This document shows, in pieces, positions 45,273 to 52,194 of a DNA stretch of 52,194 nt (position 1 is the stretch's first letter; each line of letters begins with the position of its first letter). Origin of the DNA: Ilumatobacter sp. (GTDB taxonomy: Bacteria > Actinomycetota > Acidimicrobiia > Acidimicrobiales > Ilumatobacteraceae). The notes under the pieces were generated by a model. That model was not told where the DNA came from. It did no database searches and saw only the letters and a program-made list of their open reading frames with translations. Both the position numbers and the translations under genes were made by a program. The stretch covers positions 1-52,194 of the forward strand of contig JABJAB010000064.1 in NCBI GenBank assembly GCA_018666235.1, in the 5' to 3' direction.

Positions 45273-45286
45273 TCACCAACTCGTCT
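45261..45286. repeat. Tandem 13-base duplication at the third REP
   Basis: CACCAACTCGTCT occurs twice back to back (45261-45273 and 45274-45286). The first copy is the distal arm of the REP hairpin, so the second looks like a slippage or incorrect-rejoining scar. Confidence 0.8.
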
Positions 45287-46659
45287 CAGTCGGAAACGGT
45301 GACCTGGGCGACCATGTCGGGGTGCAGCGTGCAGAACAGGCTGTAGCTGCCGGGTTCGTCGAAGCTGATCTCGTAGTTGCTGCCCGGAGTGAGGAGGCCG
45401 GAGTCGAAGTCGGAGAATGCGGGCGAATCGGGAGTACCGGCGGTGACCGTGTGCGGTACGGCGTCCACATTGTTGAAGAACAATGGCTGACCTGGCCTCA
45501 CCGACAACTCACCGCTGTACAGAAAGTCGGCGATCAACGACTGCTGGGCGCCCTCAGGAAAGTCGGACCCCTGAACCTCGCGGCTGTCACGAATCGCAGC
45601 TGCATCGGCGACGGGAGCGATTGACGCATTCCACATGCCGAACACGCCGAGCTGGTTATCGAAATCGTCGGCCACCCAGGCGTGCAGCATCCAGCCCAAC
45701 GCCGCGGAGAAGTTGCCACCCTGGGCCTCGCATTCGGTCCTCGGCAGGAACGTGTCGCGTCCCTGAGCGTTACCGCGGCACAGGTTGTAGTGGATGTGCC
45801 AGTTGTCGAGTGGGCCGGCAAACGTCTCCGGGTGATCATTGCCAATCACCTGCGGCGGAATGATGAAGGCAGTGCCGACGAGGCTCATCGGATCGCCGGT
45901 CCACTCGCCGCCTTCACACTGGTCGAGTGCCCCGTCGGCGATCGTGCCATCAGCCTTGGCATAGAGCAGGATCTCTGGGCGGGCCGGATCGAAACCGTCG
46001 GCGATCCAACTGATGTTGTAGAAGTGCGAGCCCATATTGGCCGTTTGGATGCGGTCGCTGACAAAGCCGGCAGCGCATGCCGAATTGACGTCGCGGTGTG
46101 CTTCGGCGAACTCATTGAGTGCAGTCAGCTGAGCGACGAGCTCGGCCAATTCGTCAGCCGACATCGCCAATCCCGGAGGAATGGGTTCGCCCGACTCGTC
46201 GAGCTCGCGGAGCTCGCGGAACGAACAGGGCAGAGCTTCGTCCTGACAGCGGACCGTGCCGACAAGGGGGCCTTCGACCAGTGTCGGCACAACACCCTCT
46301 GAATGTTCTCGGAACACGTAACGCGAGTATCCCGGTGCGCCCCCCGCCTGGAACGTGAGGCCAGTCGGGAACTGCACGTCGGCTCCGGCCTGGTCGAACG
46401 CTGCGGCCTGAGCGATGTAGTCGTTGACCTGAGCGATCGTCGCTGCCTCAACAGGGTCAACGGTCGTCGTGGTTGCTGCCGGCGCAGTGACAGCGGGCCC
46501 GGTGTTCAGTGGCTCGGTGTCTGGTGGCTCGGTGTCTGGTGGCTCGGCAGTGGTGGCGGCCTCGGAGTTCGGCGCCGCAATGTTGTCCGCGCCTGACGAG
46601 CAGGCCGCGATCCCGATTGCAATGACCGCGAAAGTCGCGGCGGTTCGTTGTCGCTTCAT
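45286..46659 (-). CDS. Lipoprotein with C-terminal cupredoxin domain
   Basis: The 457-residue protein has a lipoprotein signal (MKRQRTAATFAVIAIGIAAC, lipid on Cys20) and an acidic Pro/Thr spacer made of EPPDT repeats. A large central domain (about 75-370, with MGSHFYNISWIADGF and PLDNWHIHYNLCRG) has no family I can name. The final 85 residues form a cupredoxin with type-1 copper ligands His403, Cys443, His446 and Met449. It may carry electrons or bind copper on the cell surface. The His-rich central part could bind a second metal. GAAGGGGA precedes the ATG. Confidence 0.8.
   Translation of the reverse strand: MKRQRTAATFAVIAIGIAACSSGADNIAAPNSEAATTAEPPDTEPPDTEPLNTGPAVTAPAATTTTVDPVEAATIAQVNDYIAQAAAFDQAGADVQFPTGLTFQAGGAPGYSRYVFREHSEGVVPTLVEGPLVGTVRCQDEALPCSFRELRELDESGEPIPPGLAMSADELAELVAQLTALNEFAEAHRDVNSACAAGFVSDRIQTANMGSHFYNISWIADGFDPARPEILLYAKADGTIADGALDQCEGGEWTGDPMSLVGTAFIIPPQVIGNDHPETFAGPLDNWHIHYNLCRGNAQGRDTFLPRTECEAQGGNFSAALGWMLHAWVADDFDNQLGVFGMWNASIAPVADAAAIRDSREVQGSDFPEGAQQSLIADFLYSGELSVRPGQPLFFNNVDAVPHTVTAGTPDSPAFSDFDSGLLTPGSNYEISFDEPGSYSLFCTLHPDMVAQVTVSD
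46511..46547. repeat. 15-base tandem repeat inside the cupredoxin gene
   Basis: GGCTCGGTGTCTGGT is repeated exactly at 46511-46525 and 46526-46540, with a third partial copy to 46547. It encodes the in-frame EPPDT units of the spacer and is a likely site of length variation. Confidence 0.75.
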
Positions 46660-46710
46660 GGGTCCCCTTCAGCCATCCGCTGATTTGCTGTGCGACAGTA
46701 TCCTCACGAC

Positions 46711-47082
46711 ATGGAACTGACCGTGTTGGGCAACACTGTGCGTCACGCAATCGATCATGTCGAGGTCTTCCCGGCACCCGAGAACATTTCGACGGTCACG
46801 TTCACGAACGATGAACTGAACTCGATGTGCCCGGTCACCGAGCAGCCCGACCTCTCGACGGTGGTGATCGATTACGTGCCCGGTGAGTGGTGCGTCGAAT
46901 CAAAGAGTCTCAAGCTCTATCTCTGGGGGTTCCGTGATCGTGCGGTCTTTGCCGAGGCCCTCGCTGCCGAGATCGCGGGTGAGATCATGTTGACGGCCAA
47001 GCCGGAGCGGGTCACGGTGACGCTGACTCAGCGGCCCCGTGGTGGCATTGAGGTCAAGGCAGTCAGCGAACTGACTGCCTGA
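46711..47082 (+). CDS. QueF-like 7-cyano-7-deazaguanine reductase (preQ1 synthase) family protein
   Basis: The 123-residue T-fold protein has the QueF core. The catalytic Cys40 sits in MCPVTEQPD with Asp47, and the NADPH-binding ESKSLKLYLWGF is intact. The block that reads NHGDFHE in the Bacillus enzyme is DRAVFAE here, so the conserved His is Ala81 while Glu82 remains. It may reduce preQ0 to preQ1 for queuosine, or be an altered-function relative. No other que gene is in the window. ATG 46711 (MELTVLGNTV) is preferred. It is divergent from the cupredoxin gene. Confidence 0.8.
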   Translation: MELTVLGNTVRHAIDHVEVFPAPENISTVTFTNDELNSMCPVTEQPDLSTVVIDYVPGEWCVESKSLKLYLWGFRDRAVFAEALAAEIAGEIMLTAKPERVTVTLTQRPRGGIEVKAVSELTA

Positions 47083-47087
47083 GGGAG

Positions 47088-48362
47088 CTACTGCTCTTCG
47101 TACGGTTGGCCAAGTGCGGCCGGCACGTGAGCGCCCCGGCCGACGCTGGCAACCACAAGCAGCGTGACCAAGAACGGTGCCATCTCGAGGAATTCACTCG
47201 GAATGCCGGTGTTGAGGAAAGCAAACTTCAGTGCCAGCGCATCGGCGAAACCGAACACCAACGCGGCCATGAGTGCGCCGACGGGGTGGTGCCGGCCGAC
47301 AAGCACCACGGCAAGGGCGATGAACCCGCGACCATTGGTGATGTTTTCGTTGAATCGCCCGACGTCGGCGGTCCACCATGATCCACCGAAGCCAGCGACC
47401 GCTCCGGCGATGGTGACGTTGATGTAGCGCCGTCGCAGCACGTTGACGCCGAGCGTGCCTGCAGCCTTCGGATGCTCACCGACCGCCCGCGTGCGCAGGC
47501 CCCACTTCGTCTTGAACAGCATCCACGTGGTGATGGCCACCAGCGCAAGAGCGGCGTAGACGTAGAAGGTCTGCTCGAACAGGATCGGTCCGATGATTGG
47601 AATACTGCTCAGCCCCGGGATCTCCCATTCGGCAATCGTGCCCGTGCCGTTGAGCTGGGGATTCCTCGTGAGCACCCGAGAATCGAGGAACGATGTCAGC
47701 CCCAACACGAAGAAGTTGATTGCGAACCCGACGATCACCTGATCGACATGGAAGCGGATGGCGAGCCAAGCGAGCACCAATGCGAGCACGGCGCTGACTG
47801 CCATTGCAGCCAGGATGCCGATCCAAATGTTGGTCGCTGATCCGACGAGTGCGGACGTGAAGGCGCCAGCAAGCAGCAGCCCTTCGATCGCAATGTTGAT
47901 GATGCCGGAACGTTCGCAGAGGATGCCGGCGAGCGCACCGAGCACGAGCGGCGTCGCTGCCTTGAGAGCATCGTGGAGCGTGCCGGTGAGTGAAAATTGG
48001 CGGCCTGCAGCTGCCCAGGCCATCAGCGTGACAATGAAAAGGATCGTGGCCGCTGCGAGGAGTGCGTTCTGCAGCTTGGCGGTGCCGCGGGAGATCTGCA
48101 CGCCACCGAGCGCGGCCAAGACAACGGCGCAGATCCAAGCGAGCGGGATGCCGGGCAGGCCGATCGACGAGTCGCCGCCGAGTGTGAACGTGGAGGTGCC
48201 GCCATCACCGCGGACGAAAATGGCGAGCGCAATACCGGCTGCAACGAAGTAGCCAATACCCAGATTCCGGGCACGCTTCTTCTGCTCGGGCGTGCGGCTC
48301 AACGACTCGAGCATCCCCAGGTAGGCGTCGTTGCCGGGTGTCGGGGAATCGGTCACGCTCAT
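47088..48362 (-). CDS. BPD_transp_2 ABC permease, nucleoside-type (second permease)
   Basis: A 424-residue membrane protein of the branched-chain/ribose permease fold. It has about ten helices after a 35-residue cytosolic start. Typical stretches are LAGILCERSGIINIAIEGLLL and GRGFIALAVVLVGRHHPVGA (coupling and substrate region). It pairs with the permease encoded upstream, to which it is joined by an ATGA overlap at 48359-48362. Family BMP systems import purine or other nucleosides. It ends 5 bases from the convergent QueF-like stop. Confidence 0.88.
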   Translation of the reverse strand: MSVTDSPTPGNDAYLGMLESLSRTPEQKKRARNLGIGYFVAAGIALAIFVRGDGGTSTFTLGGDSSIGLPGIPLAWICAVVLAALGGVQISRGTAKLQNALLAAATILFIVTLMAWAAAGRQFSLTGTLHDALKAATPLVLGALAGILCERSGIINIAIEGLLLAGAFTSALVGSATNIWIGILAAMAVSAVLALVLAWLAIRFHVDQVIVGFAINFFVLGLTSFLDSRVLTRNPQLNGTGTIAEWEIPGLSSIPIIGPILFEQTFYVYAALALVAITTWMLFKTKWGLRTRAVGEHPKAAGTLGVNVLRRRYINVTIAGAVAGFGGSWWTADVGRFNENITNGRGFIALAVVLVGRHHPVGALMAALVFGFADALALKFAFLNTGIPSEFLEMAPFLVTLLVVASVGRGAHVPAALGQPYEEQ

Positions 48363-49558
48363 GCGCCCCACCCCCCGAAGCTCGGGCCAGAGTCGGCGGC
48401 CTCGGCACTGAAACGGAAGATTGCCTTCATGAGTAATGGAGCAGCGATGAATAACACGATGAGGGCTCGAAGAATCAGCACCAGGTCAATCGGTACGCCG
48501 GTGTCGACCTGCATTTTCTGACCACCTGCTTGCAGCGCTCCGAAGAGGAATGCTGCAAGCACGGTGCCGGTCGGTGTCGACCGGCCCAACAAGGCCACGG
48601 CGATGGCGTCGAATCCAATGTCACCAGCAAAGCCTTGTGTTGCTCGGCCTTGGGTTCCCAAGACCTCGCTTGCGCCAGCCAATCCGGCGAAGCCACCGGC
48701 GATCGCGAACGAGGTGATGATCAACATGCCCGGTTTCATGCCTGCGTATCGAGCCGCATGGGAGTTGGCGCCTTGCGCCCGGATCTCGAAACCGAGGGTG
48801 GTTCGCTCAAGCAGCCACCAGAAGAATGCGGCGGCAGAGAGGGCGATGAGGAAGCCGATGTGTGCGCGCAACTCGGGTCGATCGAGGAATCCGAAGAGTC
48901 GAGGCAGCTGACCTTCGGGTGTCACCAGCTTGGAGATCGGGTCGTTGCGACCTTCGCGGCCGAACATGTCGGTCTTCAGCAGCCAGAGCACGAGCGAACC
49001 CGCGATGAAGTTGAGCATGATCGTGGCGATCACCTCGTGGACGCCCGCCCGGGCCTTGAGGAGGCCGGGGATGATCCCCCAGGCCATGCCCATGACCATG
49101 CCGGCCAGGACGCCGAGTGGGATCTGGATGAAACCGGGACCGTCCATCGAGAACCCGACGTAGACGGCGCCCATGCCGCCCATCAACATTTGACCGGTAC
49201 CACCGATGTTGAAGAGTCCGGCGCGGAAGGTAATGGCGACAGCGAGACCGGCGAGGAGGAGCGGCGTCGTGGCCACGATGGTTTCGTTGATCGGGCGCCA
49301 CCCGTTGAAGGCGCCGTTTGGCAATGCGAGGTACGCATCCTTGATCGTGGTCAAGATGCCGCCGACGTCACCCTCGCGGAGCTTGTCGATGTCGGACAGA
49401 GCGATGACGAACACGCCGATCACCAGTGCGCTGAAGAAGGCGAGGAGCGGGAGCACCACGGCGTTGGTGGTATCGATACGGGCCAAGACTCGACGAATCA
49501 CGCCCTCTGGCTCGTCATGGTCGCTGCCGTTGGAAGAATCGATCGCAGTATCGGTCAT
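48359..49558 (-). CDS. BPD_transp_2 ABC permease, nucleoside-type (first permease)
   Basis: The 399-residue permease has about ten helices. LAVAITFRAGLFNIGGTGQMLMG and GDIGFDAIAVALLGRSTPTG are the characteristic blocks of BMP-associated nucleoside permeases, as is a KARAGVHEVIATIMLNFIAG stretch. It overlaps the ATPase stop by 4 bases (ATGA at 49555-49558) and the next permease start by 4, so the three are translated as a coupled unit. Confidence 0.9.
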   Translation of the reverse strand: MTDTAIDSSNGSDHDEPEGVIRRVLARIDTTNAVVLPLLAFFSALVIGVFVIALSDIDKLREGDVGGILTTIKDAYLALPNGAFNGWRPINETIVATTPLLLAGLAVAITFRAGLFNIGGTGQMLMGGMGAVYVGFSMDGPGFIQIPLGVLAGMVMGMAWGIIPGLLKARAGVHEVIATIMLNFIAGSLVLWLLKTDMFGREGRNDPISKLVTPEGQLPRLFGFLDRPELRAHIGFLIALSAAAFFWWLLERTTLGFEIRAQGANSHAARYAGMKPGMLIITSFAIAGGFAGLAGASEVLGTQGRATQGFAGDIGFDAIAVALLGRSTPTGTVLAAFLFGALQAGGQKMQVDTGVPIDLVLILRALIVLFIAAPLLMKAIFRFSAEAADSGPSFGGWGA

Positions 49559-51096
49559 GCCATCTTCTCCGTCTCGGTCTTGACTGGCTGTTCCTTCGCT
49601 CCGGCCATGTACAGGCCGATGTCGTTGTGCTCGGTCTCGTCACGCCGCAGATTGGCGACGATGCGGCCGCGGAACATCACGATGATGCGGTCGGAGAGCG
49701 CCATGACCTCATCCAACTCGGTCGAGACGACGAGGACCGCAGCCCCCTCGTCACGGGCTTTGACGACTTGGGCATGGATGTACTCGATCGAACCGACGTC
49801 GACGCCCCGTGTGGGTTGTGATGCAATGACGAGTTGGAGGTCTCGGCTCAGTTCGCGAGCAACGATCACCTTTTGCTGGTTGCCGCCAGAGAGGGTGCCC
49901 GCCGGCGTCTGGATCGACGGAGTCCGAACGTCGTATTGCTCGACCAGGTCAGCAGCAACGGTGCGGGCCTTGGGCCAGTCCATCTTGATGCCCGTGCTGA
50001 ATTCGTCGTCGTGGTAGCGGGTCAGCACCATGTTCTCGGCAACACTGAAATCGCCGACCAGTCCGGCGCGCTGGCGATCTTCGGGAATATGCGCGACTCC
50101 GGCGCTGTGTACTTCCCGTGGGGTCGCATGGGTGATGTCGTCGCCGCCGAGGTGGATTGAGCCGGTGATGACGTCGCGGAGGCCGGTGAGCGCTTCGACG
50201 AGTTCGGTTTGCCCGTTGCCCTGGACGCCGGCAACGCCCACAATCTCTCCGGCGTGAACGTCGAAGCTGACGTGGTCGACGAGCGTGCGCCCGGTGGGAT
50301 CGACCACGTGCATCTGGTCGACGGACAAGATCGCTTCGCCCGGCTGGGGTGGAGCCTTGTCGACCACCAACTGGACTGGACGGCCGACCATCAATTCGGC
50401 GAGGCCGACTTCGTCGATCTCGGCCGGATCGGCCTCGCCGACGGTCTTTCCGCGACGCAGCACGCTGATGCGGTCAGCGACTTTCAGGGCCTCGGTGAGT
50501 TTGTGTGTGATGAACACAATGCCCCGACCGGATGCCTTCAGCGACTCGACGATGTTGAAAAACTCTTCGATTTCCTGTGGCGTGAGGACTGCCGTTGGTT
50601 CGTCGAACACCACGATTTCGGCGTCGCGGAACAACACCTTCAAGATCTCGACGCGCTGCTGAATTCCGACGGGCAGTGATTCGATCAGCGCCTCCGGATC
50701 GAGGTGGAGGCCGTACTTGGCGGAGATTTCCTCGACTTGGGCATTCGCCTTCGCTGTGTTGAGTTTGCCGAACGGCCCAGTCGTCGGCTCAACGCCGAGA
50801 ACGACGTTCTCTGCAACGGTGAAGACCGGAACGAGCATGAAGTGCTGATGGACCATGCCGATGCCTGCTGCGATCGCATCGCCGGACGTCTCGAACGTGA
50901 CGGGATTGCCGTCGATGAAGATTTGGCCTTCGTCGGCGTGGTGCAGGCCGTACATGATGTTCATCAACGTTGACTTGCCGGCCCCGTTTTCTCCGACGAG
51001 GGCGTGCACCTCACCGGTCTTGATCGTGAGGTTGACGTCGTCGTTGGCGATGACGCCAGGGAACCGTTTGGTGATGCCTCGCAGTTCCAACTCCAT
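49555..51096 (-). CDS. ABC transporter ATPase with two nucleotide-binding domains, nucleoside-type
   Basis: A 513-residue fusion of two ABC domains, as in sugar and nucleoside importers. Domain 1 has Walker A GENGAGKST and Walker B VVFDEPTAVL, with a degenerate signature (LPVGIQQRVEIL). Domain 2 has an altered Walker A (GVQGNGQTEL), the intact signature LSGGNQQK and a Walker B lacking the Glu (VIASQPTRGVD). So, as usual in this family, one composite site should be catalytic. It lies downstream of the BMP gene and its terminator. Confidence 0.92.
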   Translation of the reverse strand: MELELRGITKRFPGVIANDDVNLTIKTGEVHALVGENGAGKSTLMNIMYGLHHADEGQIFIDGNPVTFETSGDAIAAGIGMVHQHFMLVPVFTVAENVVLGVEPTTGPFGKLNTAKANAQVEEISAKYGLHLDPEALIESLPVGIQQRVEILKVLFRDAEIVVFDEPTAVLTPQEIEEFFNIVESLKASGRGIVFITHKLTEALKVADRISVLRRGKTVGEADPAEIDEVGLAELMVGRPVQLVVDKAPPQPGEAILSVDQMHVVDPTGRTLVDHVSFDVHAGEIVGVAGVQGNGQTELVEALTGLRDVITGSIHLGGDDITHATPREVHSAGVAHIPEDRQRAGLVGDFSVAENMVLTRYHDDEFSTGIKMDWPKARTVAADLVEQYDVRTPSIQTPAGTLSGGNQQKVIVARELSRDLQLVIASQPTRGVDVGSIEYIHAQVVKARDEGAAVLVVSTELDEVMALSDRIIVMFRGRIVANLRRDETEHNDIGLYMAGAKEQPVKTETEKMA

Positions 51097-51133
51097 TGGC
51101 GGTGACTGTAGTCGTGATTGGCGGCTGCTGGAA

Positions 51134-51169
51134 AACGAAAAGCGGGGAGCCCCGAAAGGCTCCCCGCTT
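51134..51169 (-). terminator. Intrinsic terminator between the BMP and ATPase genes
   Basis: GGCTCCCCGCTT (51158-51169) and AAGCGGGGAGCC (51140-51151) form a perfect 12-pair stem over a 6-base loop. On the minus strand it is followed by TTTTCGTTTTCC. It lies about 46 bases after the BMP stop and 38 before the ATPase start. It should make the binding protein message more abundant than the transporter message, unless the ATPase has its own promoter. Confidence 0.85.
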
Positions 51170-51215
51170 CATTCAGTTGTTCAGCTCATCAAGCTGACAA
51201 TCAGTATTGGTTTGA

Positions 51216-52194
51216 TCAGACGACCGCAATGTTGCCGGCGATGATCTCGACCTTGAGTGCCTCGATCTCGTCCTTCAACTCCTGCGGAATGTCGTCTTCC
51301 TGCTCGTGGTACGGGGCCAGGCCAACACCGTCGTTCTCGAGCGTGCCGACGTACGCGCCGCCGCCTTCGCCGTTGACAACGACTTGCTCGGTTGCAGCGA
51401 AGACTGCTTCGTCAATCTTCTTGAGGACCGATGTGAGGTACACAGCTGCCTCGTTCGGGTTGCTGACGGTGAGGTCGTTGTCGACGCCGATGATGCGGAT
51501 GCCCTCGTTCTCAGTGGCGTATGCCGACGAGCCCAGGCCGACCGGTCCGGCGACCGGGAAGATGATGTCCGCACCTTCGTCGGCGAAGCTCGACGCGAGC
51601 GCCTTGCCATCGTCGAGGTTCTCGAAGTTGCCGGCGAACGAGCCGTCTTGCGCCTCGACGTCCCAACCGAGCACTTCGACTTCGGCGCCCTTCTGCTCGT
51701 TGTAGTACGTCACGCCGTTGGCGAAGCCATCCATGAAGATGGTGACCGGCGGGATGTTGATGCCGCCGTATGTGGCGACCTTGCCCGTGGCGGTCATGCC
51801 GGCAGCGAGGTACCCAGCGAGGAAGGACGGCTCAGCAGTGCTGAAGTTGAGCGTCAGAACGTTCGGGATGGCCTCTTCGTAGCCGACATCGATGATCGCG
51901 AACTGCTGGTCCGGATTGGCTGCAGCAGCGGCCGCCGTGGCGTCGCCGAGCAGGAAGCCGACCGTGACGATGAGCGAGCAGTCTTTCTCGATGAAGCTCT
52001 GGATGTTCGTTTCGTAGTCGGCATCGGAGGCCGACTCGAGCACTTCAGCCGTCAGGCCGAACTCTGCGGCGGCGCGCTCGGCACCTTCGAAGGCGATCTG
52101 GTTGAAGCCCTTGTCGTCGACTCCGCCGACGTCGGTGACTTCGCAAATGGAACCGCCGTCATCCTCGGCAGGAGCCTCGGTTTCGGCAGGAGCC
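51216..52194 (-). CDS. BMP-family nucleoside-binding lipoprotein, 5' truncated by the window edge
   Basis: At least 325 residues are open from the window end to the stop. The readable start is an Ala/Pro/Glu-rich spacer (APAETEAPAEDD) that normally follows the lipidated Cys. Then comes CEVTDVGGVDDKGFNQIAFEG, the BMP opening strand, and later VGFLLGDATAAAAA, IDVGYEEA and FPVAGPVGLGSS. The signal peptide lies beyond 52194. It should capture purine nucleosides outside the membrane and pass them to the transporter encoded next to it. Confidence 0.9.
   Translation of the reverse strand, partial: APAETEAPAEDDGGSICEVTDVGGVDDKGFNQIAFEGAERAAAEFGLTAEVLESASDADYETNIQSFIEKDCSLIVTVGFLLGDATAAAAAANPDQQFAIIDVGYEEAIPNVLTLNFSTAEPSFLAGYLAAGMTATGKVATYGGINIPPVTIFMDGFANGVTYYNEQKGAEVEVLGWDVEAQDGSFAGNFENLDDGKALASSFADEGADIIFPVAGPVGLGSSAYATENEGIRIIGVDNDLTVSNPNEAAVYLTSVLKKIDEAVFAATEQVVVNGEGGGAYVGTLENDGVGLAPYHEQEDDIPQELKDEIEALKVEIIAGNIAVV

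Noticed and set aside
42884..45273. Possible short CRISPR array from the three similar palindromes
   Set aside because: Only three copies, kilobases apart, one inverted, with genes between them. They are REP hairpins, not CRISPR repeats.
48530..50017. A 495-codon plus-strand frame opposite the ABC permease and ATPase
   Set aside because: The charged, repetitive product spans two real genes and their overlap on the other strand.

Overview
The window reads as a stretch of chromosome from a GC-rich actinobacterium. The most likely placement is the class Acidimicrobiia (Ilumatobacter-like). That is an inference from four things: actinobacterial gene order (FmdB-like protein, galU, moeA and a GlpR/SepX-like membrane protein; also pmm, upp and add), a mycothiol-type DinB-fold protein, a GT4-type glycogen synthase candidate, and a class E/F sortase. 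There are no rRNA genes, no CRISPR array, no phage and no classical insertion sequence. Coding density is very high, many starts are GTG or TTG, and Shine-Dalgarno sequences are often weak.

Layout. At 0-5 kb lie acyl-CoA and amino-acid catabolism genes (an ornithine-cyclodeaminase-like enzyme, an acyl-CoA dehydrogenase, an Nfu-type Fe-S protein, MeaB GTPase and a crotonase). They are interrupted by an unlisted 51-residue membrane protein on the minus strand. At 5-9 kb is a minus-strand run of an MFS exporter, a CPA2 antiporter and a DUF2252 protein. At 9-14.6 kb is a glycogen cluster: glucan phosphorylase and a GT4 synthase on the minus strand, divergent from branching enzyme. At 14.6-18.3 kb are single enzymes (PPOX fold, SRPBCC, GalT, PAP2, FlK-like thioesterase). 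At 18.4-22.1 kb are the paired TldD/TldE protease and UppP. At 22-30.2 kb is the block SAF protein, MTAP, FmdB-like protein, GalU, glycolipid-binding-like protein, MoeA/Glp, MoaA, DinB-like protein, MoaC and GlpR-like protein, followed by tRNA-Ala(CGC).

At 30.4-38.4 kb are a crotonase, a methyltransferase, and a minus-strand set: PepN, a Tat/lipoprotein flavin amine oxidase whose domains are circularly permuted, a DUF4397 surface protein, and a sortase that may anchor it. At 38.5-52 kb purine and nucleoside salvage dominates (adenosine kinase, phosphohexomutase, upp, add, and a BMP-type nucleoside ABC transporter). A 4.2-kb block between add and the transporter genes breaks up what looks like one salvage operon. 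It holds a REP-associated tyrosine transposase bracketed by two GTAG-headed REP hairpins, plus a PhyH dioxygenase, a DUF5655 protein, a third REP, a cupredoxin lipoprotein and a QueF-like protein.

The two strongest points are the circularly permuted amine oxidase (34487-35851) and the RAYT/REP unit (42882-43805, with an inverted copy at 45244-45272).
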